DNA of 64,000 nucleotides. Source: CBDCFV01 sp965203835. GTDB lineage: Bacteria > Chloroflexota > Dehalococcoidia > Lucifugimonadales > UBA3495. The notes below the pieces were generated by a model. That model was not told where the DNA came from. It ran no database searches and saw only the letters and a list, made by a program, of their open reading frames with translations. A program made the position numbers and the translations under genes. The DNA lies in NCBI GenBank assembly GCA_965203835.1, contig OZ241919.1:3596001-3660000 (forward strand). The letters run 5' to 3'. Positions 35,053 to 43,721 of this stretch are shown here, one piece after another (position 1 is the first letter of the stretch; every line of letters begins with the position of its first letter).

Positions 35053-35898
35053 TCAGGAGCCGGCTGTGGGGTCCGGGTCGGTGGCAGGGGCGCCCATCTG
35101 CCCGCGGCGGTAGAGGTGGGTGTAGGAACTGGAGTAAAGGTGAGAAGAGCTTGCTCCGTTGGTCCCGGCGGCAACAGGCTTCAACAGGTCCGGGTCCACG
35201 GCTTGGCCCACCATTATCAAGGCCTGCAGCGTAATCTTGGCTGCCCGCACTTTCTCCGCAATATCCGCCAGCGTACCTCGAATGACCTGCTCGTCGGGCC
35301 AGCCGACGCGGTAGACCACCGCCACCGGCGAGTCCTCGGTGTACCCCGCGTCCAGCAACTGGCGCACTACGGAAACCATACGGGTGACACTCAGGAATAT
35401 GACCAGGGTGCTGCCGTGGGCTGCCAGGTCTCTCAGTTTCTCGCCGGGAGGCATGGCTATCCTGCCTTCGGCACGAGTCATGATTATCGTCTGGGACCCG
35501 CCCGGCACCGTCAATTCGGCTTTCAAACGGGCCGCCGCCGCAAAGGCGGAGCTGACTCCGGGTATGATTTCGTAATCGACATCTTCCTCTTCCAGTATCC
35601 GCATCTGTTCCAGGATGGCCCCGTAAATGGCCGGGTCTCCGCTCTGAATGCGGGCCACGGTCTTGCCATCCCTTACGGCTTGGAGGGTCAACTCCATGAT
35701 CTGGTCGAGGTTAAGGGTCTTGCTCCCATGCACCTCGGCTCCCGGTTTGGCGAACTCTACGATGGACGGGTGCACCAAGGAGTCGGCGTAAATGACCACG
35801 TCGGCTGATTCGATGACCGACTTGGCCTTCAGCGTGAGGAGTTCCGGGTCGCCGGGGCCGCCGCCCACTATGTAGACTTTCCCTTGTTCGTCCGGCAT
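35053..35898 (-). CDS. cbiF: Precorrin-4/cobalt-precorrin-4 C11-methyltransferase
   Basis: A SAM-dependent corrin-ring methyltransferase, 281 residues. GKVYIVGGGPGDPELLTLKA, YADSLVHPSIVEFAK, IQSGDPAIYGAILEQMRILE and PGVSSAFAAAARLKAELTVPG are diagnostic. The last 25 residues (SSSHLYSSSYTHLYRRGQMG) are beyond the conserved domain. It starts five bases after cbiL and is followed by cbiG nine bases on. Confidence 0.95.
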   Translation of the reverse strand: MPDEQGKVYIVGGGPGDPELLTLKAKSVIESADVVIYADSLVHPSIVEFAKPGAEVHGSKTLNLDQIMELTLQAVRDGKTVARIQSGDPAIYGAILEQMRILEEEDVDYEIIPGVSSAFAAAARLKAELTVPGGSQTIIMTRAEGRIAMPPGEKLRDLAAHGSTLVIFLSVTRMVSVVRQLLDAGYTEDSPVAVVYRVGWPDEQVIRGTLADIAEKVRAAKITLQALIMVGQAVDPDLLKPVAAGTNGASSSHLYSSSYTHLYRRGQMGAPATDPDPTAGS

Positions 35899-35903
35899 GG
35901 GGT

Positions 35904-36629
35904 TTACCTCTTGATTATCAATAGGGAGAAGTAGTCCAGGTCCTCTGCGGACAGCCTGGACAGGTCGCTAACCACCTGTTCGCTGGCGGTGGTGGCGCGG
36001 CGGACGTAGATGCCCTTTCCCGCCAAGCCAAGCTGCTCAAGGTTGGCCAATGCTTGAAGAAGGGTCCGGTTTACCTTCATCAGGACTATCGTGTCGTAGC
36101 TGGCGATAGCCTCGGACAGGTCGTCTATCCCGTAGACCGCCGGCAGGATTGCCAACCGTTGCCCGTGAGTCACCAAAGGGACGCCGGCGCTGGCCGCCGC
36201 CGCCATTACGGAAGACACGCCCGGCACAATCTCAACGATGACGTCAGGATAGCCGGAGCGGATAGCGTCCAGCACGTAGGCGAAGGTGCTGTAGAGCATC
36301 GGGTCGCCTTCGGTGATGAAGGCCACGTCCTTGCCCTGTGAAAGGTGGGCGCCGATGGTGTCGCCCGCGCCCCGCCAGACGGCAGCCGCGGCGTCCTCAT
36401 CGTCGGTGGGGAAGACTATCCGCAATATTTCCTGTCTCTCCCGGTCCAGGAAGCTGCCCACTATGTCGAGGGCGTAGCTTTCCTGGCTTGTCTCGGAGCG
36501 AGGAACGCAGATGATTGGCACTTCCTGGAGAATTCGGCGCGCTTTCAACGTGAGCAGCTCCGGGTCGCCCGGGCCTACGCCGATGCCATAGAAACGGCCG
36601 TAGCTAATGTTCGCTTCCGCCGCGCTCAT
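35904..36629 (-). CDS. cbiL: Precorrin-2/cobalt-factor II C20-methyltransferase
   Basis: Adds the C20 methyl group early in corrin synthesis, 241 residues. The N-terminal GRFYGIGVGPGDPELLTLKA, with a following VPRSETSQESYA, ITEGDPMLYSTFAYVL and VPGVSSVMAAAASAGVPLVT are typical of CobI/CbiL. The ending DYFSLLIIKR is also typical. It lies four bases after cbiT. Confidence 0.95.
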   Translation of the reverse strand: MSAAEANISYGRFYGIGVGPGDPELLTLKARRILQEVPIICVPRSETSQESYALDIVGSFLDRERQEILRIVFPTDDEDAAAAVWRGAGDTIGAHLSQGKDVAFITEGDPMLYSTFAYVLDAIRSGYPDVIVEIVPGVSSVMAAAASAGVPLVTHGQRLAILPAVYGIDDLSEAIASYDTIVLMKVNRTLLQALANLEQLGLAGKGIYVRRATTASEQVVSDLSRLSAEDLDYFSLLIIKR

Positions 36630-36633
36630 TCCG

Positions 36634-37248
36634 TTAAACTTCCCGCCGGGCGGTTACGATAAAGACCGGGTTGAGCGATTCGAAGCGGACTGTGCCGTCC
36701 GGCATTTCCTTGCCGCGGGCCGAGTTCACCATGACCAAGTCTGCCTTGAACCCCGAATTCTTGAATTTGCGGTATGTTTCCTGGGTGCGCTCCATAGCTG
36801 CTAGATTGACCACGATGCGCCCTTCCGGACGGACCCGGTGCATTGCCGCATCGAGTATCTCATGCAAGTGTCCGCCGCTTCCGCCCACGAACACCACGTC
36901 AGGGTCATCCAGGCCCCTCAAGCACTCCGGCGCCTCGCCGTCCACGATTTCGACGTTTCCTGGACTCCAATTGTCCAAGTTGACGCGCAGCAGGGGAAGG
37001 CTTTCGGCGTCGCGCTCGATAGCGTATACCTGACCCCGGTGGGCGATGCACGCGGCTTCCACCGAAATGGACCCGGTGCCCGCGCCGATGTCCCACACCA
37101 CGTCATTTGGCCGCAACCCCATTGAATAGAGGCTGACGGCCCGGACTTCCCGCTTGGTTATCTGTCCCGCCAAGGGACGCCGCTGCTGAAAAGCGTCGTC
37201 GGGAAGGCCAAGCCCCCGGACGGATGCGACCTGTGGCTCCCTAGTCAT
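36634..37248 (-). CDS. cbiT: Cobalt-precorrin-6B C15-methyltransferase (decarboxylating)
   Basis: A class I SAM methyltransferase that methylates C15 and removes a carboxyl group, 204 residues from the ATG at 37248; that ATG overlaps the cbiD stop (ATGACTAG). GLPDDAFQQRRPLAGQITKR is the family opening, VWDIGAGTGSISVEAACI binds SAM, and FVGGSGGHLHEILDAAM follows. The CbiE half that is often fused to it (CobL) is absent here, and no separate cbiE is seen. Confidence 0.94.
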   Translation of the reverse strand: MTREPQVASVRGLGLPDDAFQQRRPLAGQITKREVRAVSLYSMGLRPNDVVWDIGAGTGSISVEAACIAHRGQVYAIERDAESLPLLRVNLDNWSPGNVEIVDGEAPECLRGLDDPDVVFVGGSGGHLHEILDAAMHRVRPEGRIVVNLAAMERTQETYRKFKNSGFKADLVMVNSARGKEMPDGTVRFESLNPVFIVTARREV

Positions 37249-38491
37249 GGACGCCGTTTCCCGCGGACCCGGTGAAATGGATGCCGTCGGGCGATGTCGA
37301 TGCCGAACCAAGTAACGCCCCGTCAAAGTCGAAACACAGGGTGTCGATCACAAGGTCGTCTGCGTCATCCTGGAGCAGCTTCCGGCTCTCGTCGCAGACC
37401 ATCCGGCACATCAGTGTGAACACCTCGGTCAACCCGTTGGACAGGGCAATTTCCTGGAAGTGCCGGGCGCTCGACGCTTGGCGTATTTCATCCTGCACGG
37501 CCGGCGATGCGCCGCATTCGGCGGCCAGCGAGGCGAGAAACCCGGTGTCCACCCGGTTCCCGGCGACGTGAGTCACAAAGTAGCCCATTGCCATCTTGGA
37601 GAGCTTGCCCACCATGCCGGCGTGGGTGGCGCGTTGCACCTTGCGCATGACGCACCGCTTCAAAGAAGCCCCGCTGAATATGCCGGCCTCGATGTAGGCC
37701 ATGTCGGGCAGGTCCAGGCATCGCTTGGTGAATGCCTCGCTCTGTGTTCCGGTGGATAGGACCAAGTGGGACAGGCCGTTGGTCGCCGCCACGTCGATGG
37801 CGAGGTGTACGCTGGCCCGCCATGCGGCGGTGGAGTAGGGTTGCACAACGCCCGTGCTGCCCAGGATGGAGATGCCGCCCATGACGCCAAGGCGAGAGTT
37901 GGTGGTCTTCTCCGCGATTGCTTCGCCGTCGGTGACGGATATTTCGACCGTGAACCCGGTTTCCTGGCTGCCGCCGCTGCTCTTCACTGCCTGCGCCACC
38001 GACTCGAGGATCATGCGCCGGGGCACCCTGGTGATGGCCGGGTCGCCGACCGTTATCCCGGTGCCCGGACGTGTTACCGTGCCGACGCCCAGCCCGCCGG
38101 TGAGACGGGTCTCGGCGGCTCCATCGGAGTTAAGGGATACTGTGGCGCATATTTCAGCGCCGTGGGTAACGTCGGGGTCGTCGCCCCCGTCCTTGATGAC
38201 GGAACAGGTCACCTTGCCCAGGGCTTGGTCGCACCGGTGCACTTCGAAGGTGGCTGGCCTCCCCACCGGCAATTGGATGGTCACTTCCGCCGCGGGCTTG
38301 CCGGTCAACAGCGTCTCCACCGCCGCCTTGGAGGCGGCAGCGGCGCAGGACCCGGTGGTGTATCCCGTGCGAAGCCCCCTGCGCCGGACGGTTTGGCGGC
38401 TGTAATCGCTTTCCAGCCTGCCCCCGGCGGGTTTCCCGCCTTCGCGGGAAAGACGGGAAGTGGGTTGATCGTTGCTCGACTTGTCGTTCAT
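37241..38491 (-). CDS. cbiD: Cobalt-precorrin-5B C1-methyltransferase
   Basis: Methylates C1 in the anaerobic pathway; its presence marks the cobalt-early route. 416 residues from the ATG at 38491 (an upstream TTG at 38512 is possible). RRRGLRTGYTTGSCAAAASK opens the conserved domain, and GGISILGSTGVVQPYSTAAW and KMAMGYFVTHVAGNRVDTGF follow. Residues about 10-25 (SRLSREGGKPAGGR) are encoded by a palindromic repeat placed before the conserved domain. Confidence 0.95.
   Translation of the reverse strand: MNDKSSNDQPTSRLSREGGKPAGGRLESDYSRQTVRRRGLRTGYTTGSCAAAASKAAVETLLTGKPAAEVTIQLPVGRPATFEVHRCDQALGKVTCSVIKDGGDDPDVTHGAEICATVSLNSDGAAETRLTGGLGVGTVTRPGTGITVGDPAITRVPRRMILESVAQAVKSSGGSQETGFTVEISVTDGEAIAEKTTNSRLGVMGGISILGSTGVVQPYSTAAWRASVHLAIDVAATNGLSHLVLSTGTQSEAFTKRCLDLPDMAYIEAGIFSGASLKRCVMRKVQRATHAGMVGKLSKMAMGYFVTHVAGNRVDTGFLASLAAECGASPAVQDEIRQASSARHFQEIALSNGLTEVFTLMCRMVCDESRKLLQDDADDLVIDTLCFDFDGALLGSASTSPDGIHFTGSAGNGVHD
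38432..38451 (+). repeat. Palindromic repeat in the N-terminal coding region of cbiD
   Basis: TTTCCCGCCTTCGCGGGAAA, a reverse-facing core with compensated outer arms. It is read LSREGGKP in the cbiD frame, a different frame from that used in eno and hemA. Confidence 0.9.
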
Positions 38492-38526
38492 TTGGCTCTT
38501 GTGCCCTGCCAAGCGGCGTTTCCTGC

Positions 38527-39492
38527 CTAGACCCGGTCCCAGACTTCCTGCACTCTGTGGGCGGCCACCGCGACTACTTCATCCGTTACTCCCAACGGGG
38601 GAGTAACGGTCAAGGGGATGTGCGGGTATTTTTCGGCCATCCGGCCCATCTCGCCGATGATGTTCCTCTTGAGAATTAACCCAGGAAAGAACAGGTACGG
38701 TACGACCATTACCGACGATACGTTGCGTTCTTCCACCAACTGACTGGCCGCCGCCTCGAATGTGGGGTCTCCGTAGTGGGACTGGGCCACGTCTACAGCA
38801 TAGCCTAACCCAAGGTTTTTCTCCACCATGCGGCCCAATTCATGCAACCACATGCAGTTGTCGTACTGGTTCTTGGTGCCGGCCTTGACCAGGAGCACGC
38901 CGGTGGGACGGTCTCCTGCGGTAGATCTCCCTAGCGACGCCTCTAGGTGACGGATTCTGTCCACGACGATATGGGCCATCCTGGGGTCCGGCCCCAGGGG
39001 CTCGGCACGATGAAGCGTCACGTTGGGCAACTCAGACTGTACCTCTTCCAGAAACTCGTCCATCTCAAGCGTTACATGCTTCCCCTGACCCAGCAGGTAA
39101 GGCATTACTACGATGTCCCGCAGTCCTTGGCTCGCCAAGTTGTGAATCGTCTGGTCGGGACGCGGTTCGATGAACTCCAGGCAGGACAACTCCACCGTAG
39201 CCCTCTCGTCGCCAAGGACGCCCTGAAGACGCTCCGTAGCGTCTTGAAGTCCCGTGGGAGTATTGGGACAGTGCAGACACCATTCCGGCAGGCCTGGCCC
39301 CGCCGCCTGCCAATTGCAGGAACATTCCTCGGGGGTGGAGCCGCGTTGGCTCCCATGGGCCACTACCACCACGCCCCAGCGCCCTTCGCCTGCCCCCGAC
39401 GTGATTCCCGCCTTCGCGGGAATGACGGGAAGGGGGCTGGACTCGGTACGGTCGATATTTTCAGTCATTGGCCCGCCTCGCCCATCCGTCAT
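38527..39492 (-). CDS. cbiX: Two-domain CbiX-type cobaltochelatase
   Basis: Inserts cobalt into sirohydrochlorin. 321 residues from the ATG at 39492, which overlaps the cbiC stop as ATGA. Two tandem chelatase halves are seen: WGVVVVAHGSQRG to about residue 165, with MPYLLGQGKHVTLEM, and GVLLVKAGTKNQYDNCMWLH with VVPYLFFPGLILKRNI. The first insert is unusual (a Cys-rich stretch ECSCNWQAAGPGLPEWCLHC). Residues about 20-33 (LPVIPAKAGITS) are encoded by a palindromic repeat before the first strand. Members with this length are the 'long' CbiX form. Confidence 0.9.
   Translation of the reverse strand: MTDGRGGPMTENIDRTESSPLPVIPAKAGITSGAGEGRWGVVVVAHGSQRGSTPEECSCNWQAAGPGLPEWCLHCPNTPTGLQDATERLQGVLGDERATVELSCLEFIEPRPDQTIHNLASQGLRDIVVMPYLLGQGKHVTLEMDEFLEEVQSELPNVTLHRAEPLGPDPRMAHIVVDRIRHLEASLGRSTAGDRPTGVLLVKAGTKNQYDNCMWLHELGRMVEKNLGLGYAVDVAQSHYGDPTFEAAASQLVEERNVSSVMVVPYLFFPGLILKRNIIGEMGRMAEKYPHIPLTVTPPLGVTDEVVAVAAHRVQEVWDRV
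39404..39423 (+). repeat. Palindromic repeat in the N-terminal coding region of cbiX
   Basis: ATTCCCGCCTTCGCGGGAAT is read VIPAKAGI in the cbiX frame, a third distinct frame. It lies before the first conserved strand of the protein and so should be harmless. Confidence 0.92.
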
Positions 39493-40139
39493 TGGGATGG
39501 ACTTTCCTTCATCAGCGACAGGAGAGCGTTGACCGTCGCCGCCGCGGCGGAGCTGCCGCCCCGGCGTCCCGTCACCGTGATGTATGGAGTGGGTCCCTGG
39601 GTCAGTTCGTCTTTGGACTCGGCGCAAGCCACGAATCCCACCGGCATACCGATGATCAACCTTGGCGAAACAACCCCCTCATGCACCAGGTCCAGCAGCG
39701 CCAGCAGGGCCGTGGGCGCGTTGCCAATCGCCGCCACCGCTCCGTTCAGGTGCGGGGCAAGCTCCCTGATGGCCGCGATGGACCGTGTTGTGCCTTCTCT
39801 TTGCGCCCTTGCGGTGGTCTCGGGAGTGTCTATCCGGCAGTGGGTGTTGATGCCGCGGCTGCGCAGCAACGCCTTGGATATACCGAATTCCACCATTCGC
39901 ACGTCGGTGATGACATCCGCGTGGTCTTTCAGCGCCGCTATGCCGGCTTGCACCGCTCCCGGGCTTATCCGCACATCCAAGGATATGAGGGGGTCTCCTT
40001 CCGCCCGGACTATCCGGCTGACCACGTAGAGTTCATCGCCGCTCATGTCCAGCGACTCGGGCAGCGAATCGCTGACCATCCGCAGGCTCTCGCGGTCGAT
40101 CTCCTCGGGCGTAAGCGCGTATTTTTCTACGAGCGACAC
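39489..40139 (-). CDS. cbiC: Precorrin-8X/cobalt-precorrin-8 methylmutase
   Basis: Moves the C11 methyl to C12 to form (cobyrinic) hydrogenobyrinate. 216 residues from a GTG. IVRAEGDPLISLDVRISPGA, DVRMVEFGISKALL, IGNAPTALLALLDLV and the closing VTGRRGGSSAAAATVNALL are diagnostic. It sits five bases after hemA and overlaps cbiX by four. Confidence 0.95.
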   Translation of the reverse strand: MSLVEKYALTPEEIDRESLRMVSDSLPESLDMSGDELYVVSRIVRAEGDPLISLDVRISPGAVQAGIAALKDHADVITDVRMVEFGISKALLRSRGINTHCRIDTPETTARAQREGTTRSIAAIRELAPHLNGAVAAIGNAPTALLALLDLVHEGVVSPRLIIGMPVGFVACAESKDELTQGPTPYITVTGRRGGSSAAAATVNALLSLMKESPSQ

Positions 40140-40144
40140 GGTGA

Positions 40145-41566
40145 TCAGTCCGGCCTGCCCCCGGCATGATTCCCGCCACTCCTATCGTCATCCCGGCCAC
40201 TCCTATCGTCACTCCCGCCACTCCTGTCGTCATTCCCGCGAAGGCGGGAATCCAAGCGGGAATCACGGGAAGGGGGAACCTCTACCTGGAACATTTGCTG
40301 CGCCGTGCGCAGGTCGCTGGGACTGCGATGCTTTTTGAGATATACCGTGGGCCCGTGCAGCATTTTCTTGACTATGGCGCGGGTCATGGCCTCGAGTGCT
40401 TCGTGCTGATCCTCGGATAAGTCAACATCGAGCTTTTTCAGGGTCTTGGCCACCTCCCCGGAGCGAATCTTCTCTGCGCGGTCTCGCAATGCAATGACCG
40501 TAGGCAGAGCCTGCTGGGTCAATGACCACTCCAGGAAGTCCTCGGTTTCCTGGGCTACCAGTTCTTCCGCCAACGCCGTTTCCTGTGCCTTTTCCAGTCT
40601 CCGGGACTCGGAAATGGCCTCAAGGTCGTCCATGTCGTGCAGGACCACGCTGTTCAACTCTCCGGCTTTGGGGTCAATGTCCCGTGGCACGGCGATGTCG
40701 ATCATAAACATCGGCTTGTCGGGTCGGTCGTGCATGGCTTGGGACACGGTATCCGCGTCCAGAACGAAGCCCGGTGAGCCTGTGCAAGCTATAACCAGGT
40801 CGGCGTGGCGCAATGCTTGGGCCATGTCTCCAAACGGCACGGCCCTGGCTGGCCGCATGGCAGGTCCTGAAAGCAGCCGGGCCATTTCTTTAGCCCGTTC
40901 GTAGGTGCGGTTGGTGACGGTTATATCCTGAACTCCCGACATGCTCAGCACCTTGGCAGCCAGCCCACCGGCGTCTCCGGCGCCCACCACCATTGCCCGC
41001 CGCCCCTTCAGGTCGCCCAGGTTCGACTTGGCCAGTTCCACGCAGGCGCGGCTCACGGAAACGGCGTTGCGCCCGATTCCGGTTTCCCGGCGCACCCGCC
41101 TTCCCACGCGGAGGGCCTGCTGGAAAAGCGGAAACAGTGGGCCCCGTATGGTCTCGTTTTGCAAAGCCAGGTCGAAGGCCTCGCGCACCTGCCCGATTAT
41201 CTGGTCCTCGCCCAGCATCATCGAGTCCAGGCTCGACGCCACCCTGAACAGGTGGTTGATGCACTCATGTCCTTGGTAGGTGTAAAGGTACCGTTCAACG
41301 TCCACCAATGAAATGCCGAAATAGTCTACCAGGAACTCCCTGATGCGCTGGTCGCCGGCCCCCCAATGGCCCGAGATCCCATCGGCGGAAGGCGGGTCGA
41401 GAGCGTAAAACTCGGAACGGTTGCAGGTGGAGAGAATCACGCCTGGCATACCGCAACGCGACATCGCTTGCAGCGCATCGGGCAGCCGCCCTGCGCTGAG
41501 TGATAGCCTTTCCCGCACTTCCAGGGGAGCGGTGCGGTGGTTCAGACCGACGACGAGGAATTCCAA
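40145..41566 (-). CDS. hemA: Glutamyl-tRNA reductase with a repeat-encoded C-terminal tail
   Basis: Reduces glutamyl-tRNA to glutamate-1-semialdehyde, the first step to 5-aminolevulinate in the C5 route. The start is the TTG at 41566, six bases after TGAGGAG; the frame continues to 41653 but that part is unrelated. EFLVVGLNHRTAPLEVRERL opens the protein, the nucleophile is Cys48 in STCNRSEFYAL, and VGAGDAGGLAAKVLS binds NADPH. After the dimerisation domain an extra 40 residues (DSRLRGND then repeats of DDRSGG) are encoded by a palindromic repeat array. Placed first in the cobalamin run, it should raise precursor supply. Confidence 0.95.
   Translation of the reverse strand: MEFLVVGLNHRTAPLEVRERLSLSAGRLPDALQAMSRCGMPGVILSTCNRSEFYALDPPSADGISGHWGAGDQRIREFLVDYFGISLVDVERYLYTYQGHECINHLFRVASSLDSMMLGEDQIIGQVREAFDLALQNETIRGPLFPLFQQALRVGRRVRRETGIGRNAVSVSRACVELAKSNLGDLKGRRAMVVGAGDAGGLAAKVLSMSGVQDITVTNRTYERAKEMARLLSGPAMRPARAVPFGDMAQALRHADLVIACTGSPGFVLDADTVSQAMHDRPDKPMFMIDIAVPRDIDPKAGELNSVVLHDMDDLEAISESRRLEKAQETALAEELVAQETEDFLEWSLTQQALPTVIALRDRAEKIRSGEVAKTLKKLDVDLSEDQHEALEAMTRAIVKKMLHGPTVYLKKHRSPSDLRTAQQMFQVEVPPSRDSRLDSRLRGNDDRSGGSDDRSGRDDDRSGGNHAGGRPD
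40167..40251 (+). repeat. Palindromic repeat with three 21-bp half-units at the hemA 3' end
   Basis: The full palindrome is at 40232-40251, preceded by three 21-bp units starting ATGATTCCC, GTCATCCCG and GTCACTCCC, with the filler ACTCCTATC well conserved. On the coding strand this yields LDSRLRGND followed by seven-residue repeats of DDRSGGx. Confidence 0.94.
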
Positions 41567-41705
41567 GCGCGACTCCTCAAATCGACACTGCGGGGCCGTC
41601 CTGACCCGGGTTCCAATTGTTGGGAGCGTAATGTTGCCACTATACACTATCAATGCAACCTGCTGCTTGCCAACGCCCTGACTCGCTCTACCGGTCTTGG
41701 CCGCG

Positions 41706-43109
41706 TCAGCGTTCCGCAGCGGCGGGGGCCGGCCTGCCGGGTCGGGTGTCCCCCGCAGCTATGGCCTCGGCTTGGTCAAGTTGAGTCCCAAGGCCGCGCA
41801 CGTTGCGGTTCAGCAGCCCAGGACCGATGGCAAAGCCGGACACGGCCAAGCCTCCCACGACAAGGGCGAAGGGCGCGGTGATGATGGACGCAAGGGCGCC
41901 CGCCTGCATTCCGCTCAGCGGCATTATGCTGTACGTCATTCCGTAAAAGCCCATCACCCTGCCGCGCATACTGTCGGGCACCAGCATCTGGAGCGAGCTT
42001 TGTATGGAGATCATGTAGGTGGACTGGCTGACGCCCATGACGAACATCAATGCCATTACCAATGAGAACGAGCCAACGTAGCGGGAAGCGAGGGCGAAAG
42101 CGGCGATTAGAAGGCCGAACATCACCCCCCCGCCGACTATCAGGAAGCCCTTGTAACGCACGTTGGGCCTTGCCCCGAACCAGAAGGTGGTCAACACCGC
42201 GCCCAACCCTCCGATGCCCAGCAACAGTCCTTGCCCCCGTGCCCCCACCTCCAGGATATCTACGGCGAACACGGGCATCAGCATGATGTAAGACGTTCCG
42301 AAAAGGCTGTTGAAGAAACTCATGCTCATCAGAAACGCGAAAATGGAGTTGCGTTTGATGAAGCGCAAGCCGTCCAGCATGTCCTGGGCGGGGTTGCCCC
42401 GGGACCCCGTGGGAATGTTTGGCACTTTCAGGAAGAACATGACCACGGCCATGACAACGAACCCCGCACCTGCGACGAAGAACGAGACCGATGTGTTGAC
42501 CAAGTCGATGATGAACCCGGCGATGGCCGGTCCGATGATCCGGGTGCTTTGCCAGATGACCGAGTTCATGGCCACGGCGCTGGTCATCACTTTCCGCTCG
42601 ATCAGGTGGGGGTACATGGCTTGGCGGGCCGGAGTGTCGAAGGCCTCTACCGCCCCGGCCAGGAAGGCGACGGTCAGAATGTGCCACGCTTCCACTTCGC
42701 CGGTCATGGTGAGGACGCCCAGCAGAAGAATGAGGCTGCCAGTCAGGCTCTGGGTGGACATGACCAGCAGCCGTTTGTCCAGTTTGTCGGCGAACACGCC
42801 GCCGACCAGGTTGAACACCATGCCGGGTATCGCGTTGGCCACTCCGACATATCCCAGGAACACCGGTGAATCGGTGATCTCGTATATCAGCCACAGTTGG
42901 CCCACCCGGAACATCTGGAAGCCCGTAACCGCGGAGAACAACCCAAGCCAGTAGGCGCGAAACTTTGGATATTGCAGAGCGGGGGGCAGGAATGAGACCA
43001 GGATGCCGGCTTTGCTCCGGCCCCTGGTGCGTCGGTTTATTTCGGGGACAATGGCAAGCGCCAGGAGCAAAAGGCCAAGAGCCAATACCAGCAGGCCGGT
43101 AATCGTCAT
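41706..43109 (-). CDS. MFS exporter (EntS/DUF894-like)
   Basis: 467 residues. An extra N-terminal helix (GLLVLALGLLLLALAIVPEI) precedes the usual twelve. LQYPKFRAYWLGLFSAVTGF, FNLVGGVFADKLDKRLLVMS and DTPARQAMYPHLIE match the MFS_3/EntS-like group, which exports siderophores, macrolides and similar small molecules. The loop between helices 6 and 7 has IPTGSRGNPAQDMLDGLRFI. The C-terminus is Ala/Pro-rich. It lies 140 bases before hemA on the same strand; whether it shares the cobalamin transcript is not clear. Confidence 0.9.
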   Translation of the reverse strand: MTITGLLVLALGLLLLALAIVPEINRRTRGRSKAGILVSFLPPALQYPKFRAYWLGLFSAVTGFQMFRVGQLWLIYEITDSPVFLGYVGVANAIPGMVFNLVGGVFADKLDKRLLVMSTQSLTGSLILLLGVLTMTGEVEAWHILTVAFLAGAVEAFDTPARQAMYPHLIERKVMTSAVAMNSVIWQSTRIIGPAIAGFIIDLVNTSVSFFVAGAGFVVMAVVMFFLKVPNIPTGSRGNPAQDMLDGLRFIKRNSIFAFLMSMSFFNSLFGTSYIMLMPVFAVDILEVGARGQGLLLGIGGLGAVLTTFWFGARPNVRYKGFLIVGGGVMFGLLIAAFALASRYVGSFSLVMALMFVMGVSQSTYMISIQSSLQMLVPDSMRGRVMGFYGMTYSIMPLSGMQAGALASIITAPFALVVGGLAVSGFAIGPGLLNRNVRGLGTQLDQAEAIAAGDTRPGRPAPAAAER

Positions 43110-43216
43110 GGCAACGGTCGATCCAGCCGGGACATGGCGCTATTGCCGTCCGTGCTGAAACCAATATGACGCTGATTGAATTGGCAGCCTCTCTATGCCC
43201 GGATAGAGGCGGGGAG

Positions 43217-43471
43217 CTATACAGTGGGGGCAGTCTTTTCCTGCTGGACCAGCATTCCTTCCAGGATTCGCTGTAAGGCCATCGTATGGCTGCACACTCC
43301 CCTCGTGGCAAAGAAGTGGCACTGGCAGTCCCAAGCTCCCGAGTCAAAGGTAACCTGGTATGTATTGTGGTTGCCTTCGAAATCGGCTTTCAACACAGAG
43401 ATTGCCACCCGACCTCGCTCTTCTGCGTAGGTCCTGGCCTTGTCGATCTTCCCGATCATGCTGGAATCCAT
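43217..43471 (-). CDS. Small SWIM zinc-finger protein
   Basis: An 84-residue protein whose core WDCQCHFFATRGVCSHTMAL fits the SWIM pattern CxC...CxH, a zinc-binding element found in SWI2/SNF2 ATPases, MuDR transposases and stand-alone DNA-binding proteins. The N-terminal half forms strands (GRVAISVLKADFEGNHNTYQ). No other domain is attached. A good promoter is placed upstream at 43513-43542. A nucleic-acid or protein-binding role is inferred. Confidence 0.85.
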   Translation of the reverse strand: MDSSMIGKIDKARTYAEERGRVAISVLKADFEGNHNTYQVTFDSGAWDCQCHFFATRGVCSHTMALQRILEGMLVQQEKTAPTV

Positions 43472-43512
43472 TTACTCCTCCAATCACCCTCGTCAACGAC
43501 CGAGGAGCACCT

Positions 43513-43542
43513 ATTGTAGATTGATGCTGGGATAAGGGTCAA
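43513..43542 (-). promoter_or_regulatory. Sigma-70-like promoter for the SWIM gene
   Basis: TTGACC (43542-43537) is separated by 18 bases from TACAAT (43518-43513) on the minus strand. Transcription would begin about 35 bases before the gene. Confidence 0.65.
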
Positions 43543-43611
43543 CCGTTTTTATGTCAGTGGAGAATGGGTATATGCGCTTATGAGAAGCTCTGGCTTACAG
43601 GCCAGGTTCAA

Positions 43612-43640
43612 TTGACGCTCATTTACCCGTAGCCTAAAAT
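43612..43640 (+). promoter_or_regulatory. Sigma-70-like promoter for alaS
   Basis: TTGACG (43612-43617), a 17-base spacer and TAAAAT (43635-43640). The expected start is near 43647, about 75 bases before alaS. It is back to back with the SWIM promoter. Confidence 0.7.
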
Positions 43641-43721
43641 TGCCTTGGCATTAACGTAATCCGTCACGTTGGCATACTTGGCTTTCATTTGACGTATCCG
43701 GCAGCGGACGAGTGGATGATT

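Noticed and set aside
41567..41705. Cobalamin riboswitch upstream of hemA
   Set aside because: No B12-box-like sequence or matching fold was recognised; only a short GTTGC/GCAAC inverted repeat is present.
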